From: Siphonodentalium dalli
Lineage: Eukaryota > Mollusca > Scaphopoda > Gadilida > Siphonodentaliidae
Length of the DNA stretch: 64,000 nucleotides
Direction: 5' to 3'
NCBI GenBank assembly: GCA_032622095.1
Contig: CP136069.1
Coordinates: 42,448,194 to 42,512,193, forward strand
Position numbers and translations under genes: made by a program. Numbering within the stretch: the first letter of the stretch is position 1; each line of letters opens with the position of its first letter. Below are positions 1 to 11,519 of the stretch, one piece after another. Under the pieces are notes generated by a model that was not told the origin of the DNA, did no database searches, and saw only the letters and a program-made list of their open reading frames with translations.

Positions 1-783
1 CCATGGTGCATCAGACATGTTAGTATTCAATGTACATCAACCACATTGCGGGGCACGCTGGGGCAATATCTACCATTTTTTTCCTATTTTGGCAGCCATT
101 TTGAGCCAAATAAACAATTTTGGTTCAAATGGGTTTGTAATATTCATAGGTAATGATATGCCTCACTTACATTACACGGTTCTGTTCATTTCGTGTTGAA
201 ATTTTGCACCGCATTCTGTAAAATCTAATTTTTGAGGGATCGGAAGGTGCTAGGACCCCAATAATTGCCTTTTCCATTGCTCCAATGATCAGTTAATATA
301 CAAAATAAAGTCACATTTCTCAAACAGTTCCAAACAGCATAAACTGATCTTGAAGATATAAGTGAAAAAACGTCATATTTTCAACTTCCGGTGGCCATTT
401 CAAATGGCGGCCATCTTGGATGTGGGGTTTCAATTTTGCTCTATGAAAGTGTCATTATGTCTTAGGTTCACGAAAATATATACATTTGTTCACATTTTCT
501 AGTGATTCCCGCTATAATTTGCATCAAACTGACTTAGGGCCAAGTCTGATAAACGACGGCCATGATGGCCGCCATCTTGTCTGGAGTCTGCACGGCCACT
601 TTATTTTTCTTGTTAAAATGGCTTAAAAGTTGAAGGACATAATTAGGAACAAAGTGAGTGGGGTAAAGTTAAGTCCCAGAGGTGCAAGGGTACCCCCATT
701 AGCTCCCGATTCCATATGTAGTACAATTATCAGGTTGTACGCACAGTTGTACACAGGAACATTTGAATGTATTTGCAATTTGT
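1..783. other. No gene seen; diverged GCCATCTTGG-type repeat sequence
   Basis: Contains CAAATGGCGGCCATCTTGGA (about 402-421) and ATGATGGCCGCCATCTTGTC (about 562-581), vocabulary shared with the AGCTCAACTT repeat family, but no clear head or tail. No exon of the minus-strand NRF paralogue is visible. Confidence 0.4.
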
Positions 784-791
784 GTTGGACC

Positions 792-1444
792 CAGGGATGT
801 GGCTAGAGGGGGTGTGGGGGGGGGGTGTCTCACCCCCAACTTTGGTCAAAATTTTCAACAGTTGGAAATTTCATACCTGCCAAAACATTAGTTGGAATGG
901 TCATCAGTTGGAAATTTTCCAACCTTAGGAGGGTGACAGGTTGGAAATTTCCAACACTTGGTCCTGGTCCTCCCCCGTGGCTAGTCAAAACTGCTACTAA
1001 ATTTAAGAAAACAATATTGTCATACATTTGGTCAACATTGTCATTGGAATTGTCATCATTTGGAAATTTTCCAACCTGTTAGGATTTATGCAATTCTCAG
1101 GTTAAAGTATCTTATACCGGGCATACAGAACAACATAGTTTATGATGAATACATAGGATTATTAGCCCTGAGGACTGATGTGTAAGGGGGGTGCAAATGG
1201 AATTATGCAAAACTTGTGTTTGGTCTGTGATTCTGATTCAAGGGGGGGGGGGGGGGGGGGTGCAAAAGGAATTATGCAAAAGTTGTGTTTGGTTTGTGAT
1301 TCTGATTCAAGGGGGTGCAAATGGAATTATGCAAAAGTTGTGTTTGGTGTCTGATTCTGATTCAAGGGGGGGGTGCAATTGGAATTTCCCAAGGTGGACA
1401 CCCCCCCCCCCCCCCCCAGCGGAGACCCTCTAGCCACATCCCTG
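792..1444. mobile_element. hAT-like non-autonomous element, 653 bp, TSD GTTGGACC
   Basis: The termini are CAGGGATGTGGCTAGAGG and its inverse CCTCTAGCCACATCCCTG. An 8-bp direct repeat GTTGGACC flanks it at 784-791 and 1445-1452. CAGGGATG ends and an 8-bp duplication are the hAT signature. The inside holds GTTGGAAATTTTCCAAC words and three roughly 55-bp tandem units (GGTGCAAATGGAATTATGCA) joined by long G runs. There is no transposase. Confidence 0.85.
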
Positions 1445-1697
1445 GTTGGACCCTTTGGTATAACCTGACGTTTGCGTCGCTGTCGCTTTTCATATGGCTG
1501 TTGGGCTTCTTCTATTGACGACGAGACAAATGATGGACTATGATAATGACTATGATCGGGCCGACTTATCCTGGGCCGACTTTGTTTTGGGCCAAGTTCG
1601 TATCGGGGCCGACTTCTCGTGAATCCATTGTTGGAGAGTGGTTAGCATGAATGATTTTTATCGATGTTCGTAATTACATTTGGGAATAGAACTGCAT

Positions 1698-1946
1698 TTC
1701 ATATGTATCCAGAGAGACGGTTGACAATTAACACACCCAGTCCACACTCTTACCGTTATAACTTTTATCTTCTTTATTTTCATTTATGTATTACACCACA
1801 ATTGTAAATACTCTGTCATCTTGTAAACAAATACTGTAATTTCAATTTTGTATCGGGAGAGGAGTCTCCTGTAAGTTTCTCTAACTTTTACCCCAATCCC
1901 TTTGTAAATTGAATAATTCACAATAAAATATGTTTAAAGTAAAGTA
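1698..1946 (+). mobile_element. 5'-truncated non-LTR retrotransposon with 13-bp target duplication
   Basis: The insertion is bounded by the direct repeat AATAGAACTGCAT at 1685-1697 and 1947-1959. It ends in a short A-rich simple tail (TTTAAAGTAAAGTAAA), as LINE 3' ends do. It interrupts one unit of the degenerate array around it. No coding potential remains. Confidence 0.65.
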
Positions 1947-3117
1947 AATAGAACTGCATACTTAGGCTACTTCACAATTGTTGTAATATTGACCCAATGA
2001 CCTGACAATTTTTAGTTTGCAAAATAAGTATTGATGTTCTGACAAATAAGTATGGTTGTAAAATTCGGTAAGGGTGGGTGTCATTATGGTTAGGTACGTT
2101 TCAGGAAATTTAATAGCTGCAACTTATTTTACAATTGTTTAATACTGACATCTACACCTATACACGTTGACCCGAAATTTGTTTAGTTTACAAAATACAT
2201 GTAAGTAATGATTTTGTTCTGACAAATAGGTATGGTTGTCAAATGTATGTTCATTGTTGGAGAGAATTCTCTGACTGTTTTTATCGATGTTCGTACAAAA
2301 AGACCATTTGCCGGGGAATAGAACTGCATACTTACTGTACAGTTGGTATTGTCAAATAGGTATGGTTAGAGAACGGATTAGCAGGGATGATTTTGGTCGA
2401 GATTAATGTACAAAAAAGAATATTTGTCATTAATACAGTTAACTGCATACTTATTTAACAAATGTTTGAACAAGGCTTCTAACATGACTTGACAATGTTT
2501 TCGTTTATGAAATAAGTATTATTTTTTGGCCATACATTTGTACATATTCATGGTTGGAGAGTGGTTTCGGGAATGATTTTATCGATACGAAAAGAACAGT
2601 TGGCAAGATACATGCATATGTATTTTAGACCTGTTTGGGGGATGCACGTACGGACACAAGTCAGATATATATCTTTATATCGGTCTACATCGTATATCGG
2701 TGTACATGCAAATGTACGTTGACCGACATATTTTCGGTTGCAAAATAAGTACCAGTATTGATTTTTCTGACAAATAAGTATGGTTGTCATTATTGTAGGT
2801 AAATTTGGCTGAAAAACGGATTAGCAGGGATGATGTTGGTCGAGATTACCACACGAAAAGAACATTAATTGGGAATATATAGAACTACGTGCATACTTAT
2901 TTTACAATGACTCCAAAATAGCTTTTATATACCAATAATGATTTCTTCTGTGTCTAACGATCACGACGACCATATCAATAAGCAGTACCAGCATATATAT
3001 AATCTTATGGTTACAGATACAATTTCGGAGGAAGTGCATTGTGCTGTTCCAATATAATGGTAGATCCGTTCTGTGTCAATATTCGAACTCTGATGCCTTC
3101 CTTTTCAATGATGTCCC

Positions 3118-3215
3118 CGTGGCCGAGGTGGTTAGGTCATTGATAGATCGTCGCATTCTAGGTTAGGCGAGTTTGCACGAGTTAGAACCCCGACATTCGT
3201 TTGTAAAATAAGGAT
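3118..3215 (+). repeat. tRNA-like (Leu/Ser type) SINE fragment or tRNA pseudogene
   Basis: GTCCCCGTGGCCGAGGTGGTT resembles a tRNA 5' half with an A box, and GTTAGAACCCC about 60 bases later resembles a B box. The acceptor stem does not close convincingly, so I do not call a functional tRNA. Confidence 0.35.
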
Positions 3216-4084
3216 TTGTGTTCTGACAATAAGTATGGTTGTCAAATATCTGTGGTTGTACAACGGATTGGCAGGGATTGTTCTGGCCGAGATTATTATA
3301 ACGCAAGAAAATTTAAGAATAATACTACAATACTAATTTAAAAATGTTTAAATAAGGCTTCTAGGATTTAACACAATAATAGATTCTTCAAATAAATGTA
3401 AACACTCCAAATAAATATAGACTACAATATATATATAAATGAAATAAATAAATAAAATAAAACATAAAGGTGTTAAAACAAACTTTAACCAATTTCAACT
3501 ATATTCGGTAAATGGGTCTAGAATCACCTCTAGATGGGAGCTGTCAAATTTGAACGATTTTCGATCAAAAACGTGGCCGCGACAGCCATCTTGGAGCTTA
3601 CTCTTTGCATCACTAAATCCTTTCTTTAGCACACCCTACCGAGCTTATCCATCATATAATATGGATCCTCGGTGTGAACTATCGATGTGTGTCTATCATC
3701 CCCCCCCCCCCAAATCATATAAACAACATGGCTGCCAGTGGCCATCTTGGATTTTACTCTTTCTATGACTAAATCCTTTAGAACACCTTACAGGGCACAT
3801 TTCTCATCCAATCGTCACCAAACTTCATATGGATCTACTGGGTGACCTCTAGATGGGAGCCTCCCTTTCCCCCCGAAAGTCGTTTGAAACAAACATGACC
3901 GCCAGCACATTTATTGCCGAACTGTTTCTAAACTTTACAGCCTTATTGGTAAATAAAAAGTAGGAATGCTTCTATAATAATGATACGGAACATAGATCGG
4001 ATAAGACCAGGAAAACTGAGTAAAATAGTCATTTGAGGTAGTTTGCAGGGTCCCTATCCCTGAATCGGAAAATAACTAATAATT

Positions 4085-4345
4085 AAGGGGTGCAAATACC
4101 CTTAAGCGTAATACAAATTCCATTATGCATAAGCTTGAGCATAATGGAATTAGGCTTAAGCATAATGCATTACGCTCAAGTATAATAGAATTATGCTTAA
4201 GTAGTATGGCATTACGCTTAAGCGTAATGGAATAATGCTTAAGCAACACATAATAGAATTACACTTAAGTGCATTTGCATTTCCCTTAAGCGTAATTTCA
4301 TTATGCTTGAGTGTAATACATTATGCTTAAGAGTAATTGTCTATT
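4085..4345. repeat. Array of palindromic TTAAGC-TAATG-ATTA-GCTTAA words
   Basis: Roughly 25-bp palindromic words (TTAAGCATAATGGAATTATG and variants) are repeated about ten times. The array ends at TGTGAATTTGGCCTCCCATA, the same terminal sequence as the 14774-15220 element. No coding sequence. Confidence 0.75.
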
Positions 4346-4423
4346 AAATGTGAATTTGGCCTCCCATAGGTTTGCCATAATTGACTCTTGTGGGTGCCGT
4401 TGTTCACTAATATTATATCATAC

Positions 4424-4817
4424 TTTGCAAAGCCCATGTTGAATTCTTGGATGTTTCAAGAAGTCCAATAACTATTTCTTCTATGTCATTCTGGCATTGT
4501 CCAGAGACAGATTTTGAGAAGAAGTTTCTGAAGTTCTCCATTTCAAACTTGTTTTTGCCAGAGTTTTCCGAGTACAGGACGCTCCTGGCAATATTTTTAA
4601 TGTCACCCAGGCCATTCATGAGTGACAACAAAACATCCGATGCCTGATCATTGTAATCCAAATGTCCATGCTGAGCAGCATATTCCGAAGACGAACTTGC
4701 CAATTTTTCGAGGTAGTTTTTGATAGCATCGTTATAAGTCCTTGTACTTGTTGATACTCCCTCAACAGTGCATCCGATGAGAGAAAAAATGAAGAATTTT
4801 ATAGCAGAAGGTTTCAT
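4424..4817 (-). CDS. nrf-6-like: NRF-6-like paralogue, exon 1 only (divergent neighbour)
   Basis: The first coding exon of a second NRF-6-like gene, read right to left. The ATG at 4817 starts a signal peptide (SAIKFFIFSLIGCTVEGVST) and the frame continues to SGQCQNDIEEI and SKNSTWALQ. It is closely similar to the exon at 21712-22111, with small in-frame differences: a missing VTG-like insert near SEYAAQHGH and an extra SV before SGQC. The donor GTATGA just left of 4424 sits in the same codon phase, so 131 codons plus one base match the plus-strand gene. No exon 2 is visible to its left, but intron 1 of the sister gene is 5.8 kb, so it may lie outside the window. An isolated duplicated exon cannot be excluded. 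Confidence 0.8.
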
Positions 4818-4935
4818 CTTGTCACTGACAATTAAAATTGTTCAACATAACGAACAATGTTAGGCAGAAACTGTGATGGTTATTATTAATCTCTAATTTG
4901 TAGATACAAGATCTCTTGTACCCAGATAACAGGTC
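4818..4935 (-). promoter_or_regulatory. Conserved leader of the paralogue exon 1
   Basis: This is the counterpart of 21591-21711 in reverse orientation. It retains the CCATCACAGTTTCTGCC and CAATTTTAATTGTCAGTGAC blocks immediately before the ATG at 4817. A few substitutions and small indels separate the copies. Confidence 0.5.
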
Positions 4936-5017
4936 TCGTGTGCCTTGGTACAATTTATACCTGTGACAGAAATTGGTGCACGGTGTGTAAGCCTGTACTC
5001 GACAGCTCGAGGATTAC

Positions 5018-5090
5018 TGAGATCATGCCATGAATCTCTACGCTGTGCTAACACCCGTTAGCCAGAGTAGAGATTCGTGACATGATCTAC
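5018..5090. repeat. Short foldback
   Basis: GATCATGCCATGAATCTCTA and TAGAGATTCGTGACATGATC are near-perfect inverse arms with a 25-bp loop. Confidence 0.6.
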
Positions 5091-5098
5091 GTTTTGGA

Positions 5099-5277
5099 TA
5101 TCTATCATCTCAACGAGTGTCTTCATAATTAAGAAGGGTGGCGTGCGTCTTGTTTTGTGAGTTATTTACTCTATTCACGTGAGCGTAGCGTGAGTGAGTA
5201 TATATATAGAGTTAACAACTCCCTATCAAGACGCACGCCACCCTTCTTGATAATGAAGACAACGGTGAGATGATCTA
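5099..5277. repeat. Foldback with roughly 45-50-bp arms
   Basis: The left arm contains ATCATCTCA, TCTTCATAATTAAGAAGG and GTGGCGTGCGTCTTG; the right arm is the inverse, CAAGACGCACGCCAC...GTGAGATGAT. The loop is about 70 bp with a TATATATA centre. It lies about 300 bp from the paralogue start codon. Probably a MITE. Confidence 0.7.
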
Positions 5278-5539
5278 TCCAATTTAGTCGATGTATAATA
5301 TAGACCAAGTAATAACAGGACGATTAATTAAATGTGTTGCGCTGGATTAATGTGAACTCGCTAGTGCATATTCAAGTCATTATGTTGAAAGAAAACTCCT
5401 GGACGGTCTACAGTAAATCGCCCAATTCTGCGATAGTGGATGGAACGAATGTGTGGAGATAAGAGGGCTGACCCATGCATCTATATCAGAATTGCGATGA
5501 AGGTTGCGGTGAGCAAAGTTATATTTAAAATGTATTTAC

Positions 5540-5862
5540 AGGGACGCGTCTAGAATGTCTCCATTTAGTGTATTATACTTGGAATTTAAAACTGCACCTC
5601 CTTTGAACCAGAATAAATTCCCAACTTGGGAAATTCTATTTGCACCCCCTATCCACCTGTGGAAATTTCTAATCGCTAACCGGGCACAACCATATGGTTA
5701 GGAATTTCCAGCTGGTGCCAATTTAGTCCCAACTAATTTCACACTATATATAAATAGTGTTTGAAAAATTAAAATATGAAACCATTTGAAACCTATTTTC
5801 GATGCGAAATCTCCAACTGATGGTTGTGTTATGGGGGGGGGGGGCGTGTCACCGCGTCCGCG
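5540..5862. mobile_element. Degenerate fragment of the CAGGGATGTGG family
   Basis: It starts ACAGGGACGCGTCTAG, contains TGCACCCCC, GGAAATTTCTAA and GGAATTTCCAGC words, and ends in a G run before CGTGTC. The internal vocabulary matches 792-1444; the ends are eroded. Confidence 0.4.
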
Positions 5863-6598
5863 CATGCGTGTATATAACTCTTCGTCAAAGTTATACTTTC
5901 GTTTTCTCCCGCCGCAGCATAAGTTAATTGTATTAGGGTGGGGGTTCCTTAATATATTTTTCAGCTCAATTAATAGCAGAACATTCTTTTATTTTGTTCG
6001 ACCCACCCCCTCCATTTCCACAGAAAAATGTCAATTGTAACAATTTCGTGCAGTGGTTAAGACAGTCGCGCTGGCGTTGTATTATTAAACAATCAACAGA
6101 CAACCTGATAATTCGAGTGTCTGCAGAACTCGCACCTACATTGTTAACACCCTCGGGTGTATACTTTCCTGGAGATTATAGAAAGCTATTATAGATAATG
6201 GGTTTTTCCGGTTGTGACAATTCGCAGTAGGTCCCTATTTGCGGAGATCTATTTGCGGAAGTCCCCGAATTCGCGGAGGTCCCCTAAAATGGTCAAAATA
6301 TGTTGATTTTAATGAGGGTGCGTATATGTCAATTGATACGTATTTTAACAAATAACGACACGATCATCATTATAGTGGTTTGTTCTATCAATCATATCAT
6401 AATCATCATCAGCATCATCATCATTATAATACGGAACAAGTCTTGCGACTTTTCGTCCCAATAACATTATTTGCAATGCTTGTTTACAAATATATGTATT
6501 GTCATTCGATATTTACTTGTGAGTCACTTGAAAATATTACTTGTCGTCGAACTCGTATTTTATATAATAGAAGAATGAGTCTATGTATATTTTGAATT

Positions 6599-6949
6599 GA
6601 TCGAGTGTTGGAGCCTCCAGAGAGTTCCAGCTATTTACCACCCTCTGCGTGAAGAAATATTTGCTATGGCCTTGTTAACAATGGGCATCTGTAGCTTTTT
6701 ATTATGTCCTCTTGTCCTTCCTGATAAATGTCTCTCTAATAGGTCCCATGCATTGATATTGTAATGACCATTCAACAGTTTATATACCTCGATTAGATCT
6801 CCTCTAAATATTCCATATTTTAAAGACATCAGATTGAGTCTTATCAGTCGGTCTCGGTAGCATAGAGTTTTGATTTGACGAACTAGTTTCGTTGCTTTTC
6901 TTTGTATTGCTCTAACACAATGCTTTGATATTTGTGATGTGGGGTTCAT
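6599..6949 (-). pseudogene. CR1/L2-like non-LTR retrotransposon relic, 3' end of reverse transcriptase ORF
   Basis: The minus-strand translation contains CVRAIQRKATKLVRQIKTLC, RDRLIRLNLMSLKYGIFRGD and LIEVYKLLNGHYNI, then SGRTRGHNKKL. This is the typical C-terminal region of CR1/L2-clade reverse transcriptases. A frameshift near 6670 moves the continuation to another frame, reading KYFFTQRVVNSWNSL, the usual ORF end. Only the last 120 or so codons are present. The element is 5'-truncated and dead. Confidence 0.8.
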
Positions 6950-7435
6950 GCAGAGTTACAGTATTCGATGATACATGTAGGTCTGACCATGCTTATGCAG
7001 AGCGATTAGAAAGTGTCAATGTCCAAGTTCGTGAACGTTCTGTTGACTATGCCGATGATTTGAGAAGCTTTGTTTTAGGATATTGTAGGAAGGCTAATCT
7101 GGCCGTGTCAAATTGAGCTATATATATATGGGATTTCTCGCAGGACAACACATTTCGGGTTTTCGTGGGGTGTGCATTCGCTGGATGTCTTATGGTTGCA
7201 GTATGTAACTATTATGACCGCGTTAATTGCTTTCAATGTTTAGGTATGAACAATGGCTGAGAAACCTGCAGTAATAAGTCGTAGCTCTTTGTAATAATTT
7301 GAAGGATTAGTTGTTTTAACGGAATTCTGAGGCGGTGGATTCATGTAACCAATATATTTTATATTAATAATAATAGTAATAATATGATCTTGAGGGTGTT
7401 ACCATTTCTGATTATGGTTTTCTTGTAATTGTCTG
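6950..7435 (+). repeat. Dispersed repeat, related to 17300-17500 and 18528-18718
   Basis: Shared blocks: TATTGTAGGAAGG, GACAACACATTTCGG, GAGAAACCTGCAGTAAT, CGGAATTCTGAGG and ACCAATATATTTTATATT. No coding sequence is recognised. Confidence 0.6.
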
Positions 7436-7437
7436 TT

Positions 7438-7512
7438 GTTCAATTCTCGAATGCTGGTTCGTTGATTTCTTGGTAAGACAACACAAGCGCAGTGTCTTAT
7501 CCATTAAGAGTC
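7438..7512 (-). repeat. tRNA-Arg-like derived sequence
   Basis: On the minus strand, GTGACTCTTAATGGATAAGA followed by CATTCGAGAATTG mimics the A and B boxes of tRNA-Arg. Stem pairing is imperfect, so it is probably a tRNA-derived SINE head or a pseudogene. Confidence 0.3.
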
Positions 7513-9196
7513 ACCTATTGAACAAAAGAACTCGTCTTATCGAGAATTTGCCTTTGGAGAAATGTTACTACTTTGGCTGGGGTCACTATCCATGATTTCT
7601 GTTAGAGCATAATTAATTGTATATATGTTCCAAGGAAAATTAAATTGAACTGAAAACGAACTCTAGCTACTGATGGGCGCCAGACTTTCGATAACACAGT
7701 TAAAGTAACTGCATTAGTGCCGAGCACAAACCCTGTGTACCCTTCAGCACATTTTCAAAACCTGTGTATCCGTCAGCAATTGTTTTTGTGAGAGTAAAAT
7801 GGGGTAATTTCGGACACTTTTATTGGTTTTTGAATGTTACAATCGCTTAAGTGAATGGAATGGGTGGATATTTATGCTTGTAATTGAAAAATGGGTGGTA
7901 AAAAATAGGTCCAAATATCCTGGCACGTGCCTTTGATATTTATGTATCCGTGGCAACAAAAAAAAAAAAAAAAACTCGTCCTAAGGCAACCCATGGGTTG
8001 GAGTGAATTCGGACAATTATGGAACTTCTTCTTCATATAGAACTTCTTCTTCGTGCGACAGCTCGCTGTCGTTTACTGACAATTATGAGCCGGTCCAGAT
8101 GCCACCACGGCCGAGTAACTTTATAACCCGGTGGTGACTCCGGTAGCGTTCTTTAGCGTGTACACGGGTCAGCCATTAATATCCGCACACGATCGGGCAG
8201 CGTATTTCGCCACGACAACATACCTGGACAAATGTTGTAATGGGGGAAGTCTGCATTTTTGCATTCGGACATTTATTCAGTGATCTCGAAAGAGACTTTT
8301 CAGCCGGACAAACTTGGTATCTGACAGAGTTCTGATTTTTGTCATATTACCCTGACCAGGTTGCGATCCCCGTTCCGGTAGCACGAGAGACAAGTACGCT
8401 AGCTACCTCTCGCCCTCTCGGCTACCGACTTCCCTTGAAATGGAACTCCAAATTATATACAGAGGAACCAGAAACATTGTTTTAATGGTGGTTACATGTC
8501 CATGGAACCTGATGGAACCAGAAAAATACTTCTTTGTGATCGGTCAACATAATGCTGATTAGAAATAATGCCGAACCATAAAATCTCAGCTGTATCTTCT
8601 GGGATGGGGGATACTTTGAACACTCAAAAGTATGGGAACGGGTCGTTTCGGTCCGGAGACGTTTCGGCTCAGACCTTTTCGGTCCAGGGACGTTTCGGCC
8701 CCATATATTGTATGTGTTAATTGGAGTTGATTGCAGGGGATTAACTGTTGTTGGAGATTATGACAGATTTGACAACAGTTTTGGCGAGATGGATAACAAT
8801 TTATTTCAGCAAATTTAAACATAAATAAACGACATAGTAAAAGTATCCCCCCAAAGTCATTATGTTATGTTTCAGTATACTGATTCTGTTTTAGCAACAT
8901 GCAGTATTACGCATATGGAACAATGGTTGTATGTTAATGTCACCTATAGGATGTGTTATATGCATGAGCGTAGCCAGAATATCCCTTATAGGATCGAGGT
9001 TCAGGTTCTATATTGGTGGTGGGGAGAGCTTGGCCGACCCAATAGATGAGTATAGATCGTGGCGTTAAATTAATGTTCGCAATGAGTCCGAATGTGGCCC
9101 AAATAATTTCCCCCAATCTGGCCCTCCCTTGCTGTGGGATGCATTGTGGTTACAGTCAGTTAAAATACTACATGTACTACATTAGTAGTTTAGTAC
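7513..9196. other. No gene seen; low-copy sequence with simple repeats
   Basis: It contains an A run at about 7959, a tRNA-like fragment at 8345-8432 and a short GTTTCGGTCC-type tandem at 8640-8705. Reading frames are short and without recognisable domains. Confidence 0.5.
8345..8432 (-). repeat. tRNA-like SINE fragment
   Basis: The minus strand reads GTCGGTAGCCGAGAGGGCGA and, about 45 bases on, GGAACGGGGATCGCAACC. This is a recognisable tRNA-derived SINE head with degraded promoter boxes. Confidence 0.35.
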
Positions 9197-11098
9197 CCAG
9201 AGGCGTTATTTCGCTAAAATCCGATTCAGATTCTGGATTCAGATTACAGATTGGTCCCCGTACGACTTGGTTCGGCAAAAGAACAGACCAGAAATTGGCA
9301 GAATCAGTAAACGAACAGACCGTAATCTCAATTTCGTGGTAATCCGATTGGGATTCGGATTCCGATTACGGACTCAAATGTTCGTAATGTAAACAAACCG
9401 AGATTTCGCCACCTCAGAGTTTAAAAACACAATAAAACATAAGAATCCGTCTCTTGTGTACAAATTATTGCAGAATATAAACGATCTATATCAAAGAATT
9501 TTAAATGCGGAGACAAATTTGTTTTATTGAATGTAAACTGGGAGAATATTACTGAAATTAGCCAAATAATAACGCTATTGATAGTAACGCTGGGGGAGCA
9601 CTTCGGTTGATGGCGAAGCAATTGCAAATCATTGTTGATTGTCACTTTCATATGTCCATTTCATAATTCCATCCTTAAAATACCGCCCGAACGCATGTCG
9701 ATTTGGAATTCGGCGGATACGTCACCATTGACCGAATTCATATGAACCTGCATGGATATGTCTTCTGCTGTGTTCGTTATTATAATGTTTCTTCTTATTC
9801 AAGAAATAGTAGGATTATATGGTATCGATGGATTATCAGATACACGTATGTACTATCATCTAGTCTTAAAGTTATAGCAATTTCATGTTTAACATGTTTT
9901 GTTTCGTTAAATGCAGTCGTTTTGCACAATAGTCTCTGTATAGACAACAGACACATGTTCTAGGTACGTGGCTAGAAGTTTCCTCAGATTTCCGGCCAAC
10001 TGCACCCCCCCCCCCATTGAACACCCCCTCCCCATCCCCCATTGAACCAAATATCAATCTCACAGGTTCGCAGAATTTAATTTGCTCCCCTTGGAAATAT
10101 CCAATCTGACAAACACAAAGATTGGAAAATTACCAACTTCTACTGGTTGAAAAAAATCAAACAATGAGAACAATGCCAACCTATATATGGTGTCAATTTA
10201 ATGTCCAACTAATGTTGTGTCATGCATGAAATTTCCGACTGCTGGAATGTACCAAAGTTTAGTTTAGATATATTTATTTCAAATATATGTCAAATTTAGA
10301 TAACACATGATATATAACACATACATTTGTTTATACATACAAAGGAATTGGAGGACAAGACTTAGTACTGACTCACTTAAGGGTACCCCCTCTCCCTTAT
10401 GTTATCACACTGAAAAAATAAATAATTAGTAATGGCAAAGCAACATGACTACCAAAACAAGTTGAACATATATACAGATCACTGGACACCCCCTCTCCCG
10501 AGTTAGTCATAAGTTTGTATATGTATTTATTTAAAATCGGGTTTGTTTGTTGCGTTTGTTGGCTTGTACGTATAATTATTTGAAACAGTTAGTCAAAATA
10601 ATCCTGATTTTCCTCACGTATGAATGACTGCACAGCTTAGCAAATTGTACCAAAGTTCGGGGTGGGGGTCGAGACACACAATCAACCCCTGTCGTCACGT
10701 CCCTGTTCAACTGACAAGTTCCGTGTGTTCTTCACAACATCTTCGGAATTTGATTCAGGAGGCCTAGAGCTGTCACGTTTAGATATGCTTGCCATCATCA
10801 ATAAACACACTTTAACTTGAAAAAAAAGAGATGCGATTAAGTCGGATTGGCAGCAAATTATGTGCCGTGTATATACACATAGAAGAAAAGCATGACTTTC
10901 ACAACAAACATGAACTTTATAAATATAAGATACAAATGATACTTGTGTCAAATACATGAGCCATGTTTGACGCTGGGAGAACATTAAACATAGTTTCGGA
11001 GACCACGTGGATTTCAAAATCTGACCTAGAATCGGGAATTAGCCCCGCCCCCGTAATCGGCTTCGGATTCTCAATCCGGATTTTAACGAAATTACGAC
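9197..11098. mobile_element. Probable inverted-repeat element, degenerate, with internal insertion
   Basis: The left CGTTATTTCGCTAAAATCCG...GATTCAGATTAC is roughly the inverse of the right GTAATCGGC...CGGATTTTAACGAAATTACG. The intervening sequence includes a second element (9962-10705). No protein is recognised and no target duplication is clear. Confidence 0.45.
9962..10705. mobile_element. Degenerate relative of the CAGGGATGTGG hAT-like family
   Basis: The left end AGGTACGTGGCTAGAAG and right end CACGTCCCTG resemble the family termini. The interior has C runs, CTTGGAAATATCCAATCTG and ATTGGAAAATTACCAACT words like the intact copies. No target duplication is visible. Confidence 0.5.
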
Positions 11099-11519
11099 TC
11101 AGGTGTAATCATAGGGTTTTCCCTGTGAACAATTGGAAAAATTGATGTTGCATGTACAGTAATTCTGAGAATGAACCTGGTGATATACATGCAAGTCACT
11201 TGCTGAATATTGCATCATGGCTATTGAAGTATTGAAGGAGACGTTTATAGGTGCTGTATTGGTAATTTGGGGAGAGGGTTTTTCTACCACCATTCGTGGG
11301 GGAGGGGGACGAACACAAGTTCAGTATTTAAGCATAATATCCATCATGATAATATTTCAGTATTTGTTTTTATTTCTGATTGTAATCAGTCAACGTTTAT
11401 ATTAACCGATAATGCGGGTTGTGTGTAAGTATTCCTGTGTCATGTTATTTCATAATATGCATGTTCACGGTGTACCATTATATGATTACATGTCAATTAG
11501 ACATTCTAGACAGTACATA

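Larger units (their letters stand above)
1631..3360 (+). repeat. Degenerate tandem array, units roughly 100-300 bp
   Basis: Recurring blocks are GTTGGAGAGTGGTTAGCA/ACGGATTAGCAGGGATGAT, GGGAATAGAACTGCATACTTA, GACAAATAAGTATGGTTGTC and AAGGCTTCTA. They start near 1631, 2255, 2366, 2552, 2810 and 3254 and are strongly diverged. A LINE (1698-1946) interrupts the first unit and a tRNA-like segment lies near 3118. Confidence 0.55.

Noticed and set aside
1191-1433. Repetitive frame with QMELCKSCVW repeats
   Set aside because: Translation of three tandem units inside a non-autonomous hAT-like element.
3118-3215. Possible functional tRNA-Leu/Ser
   Set aside because: A- and B-box-like sequences are present but the acceptor and anticodon stems do not pair well. 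Treated as SINE or pseudogene.
1-4412. Search for exon 2 of the minus-strand NRF paralogue
   Set aside because: No sequence encoding the W-L-G-S-Y-D-x-C block was found on the minus strand. It may lie outside the window.
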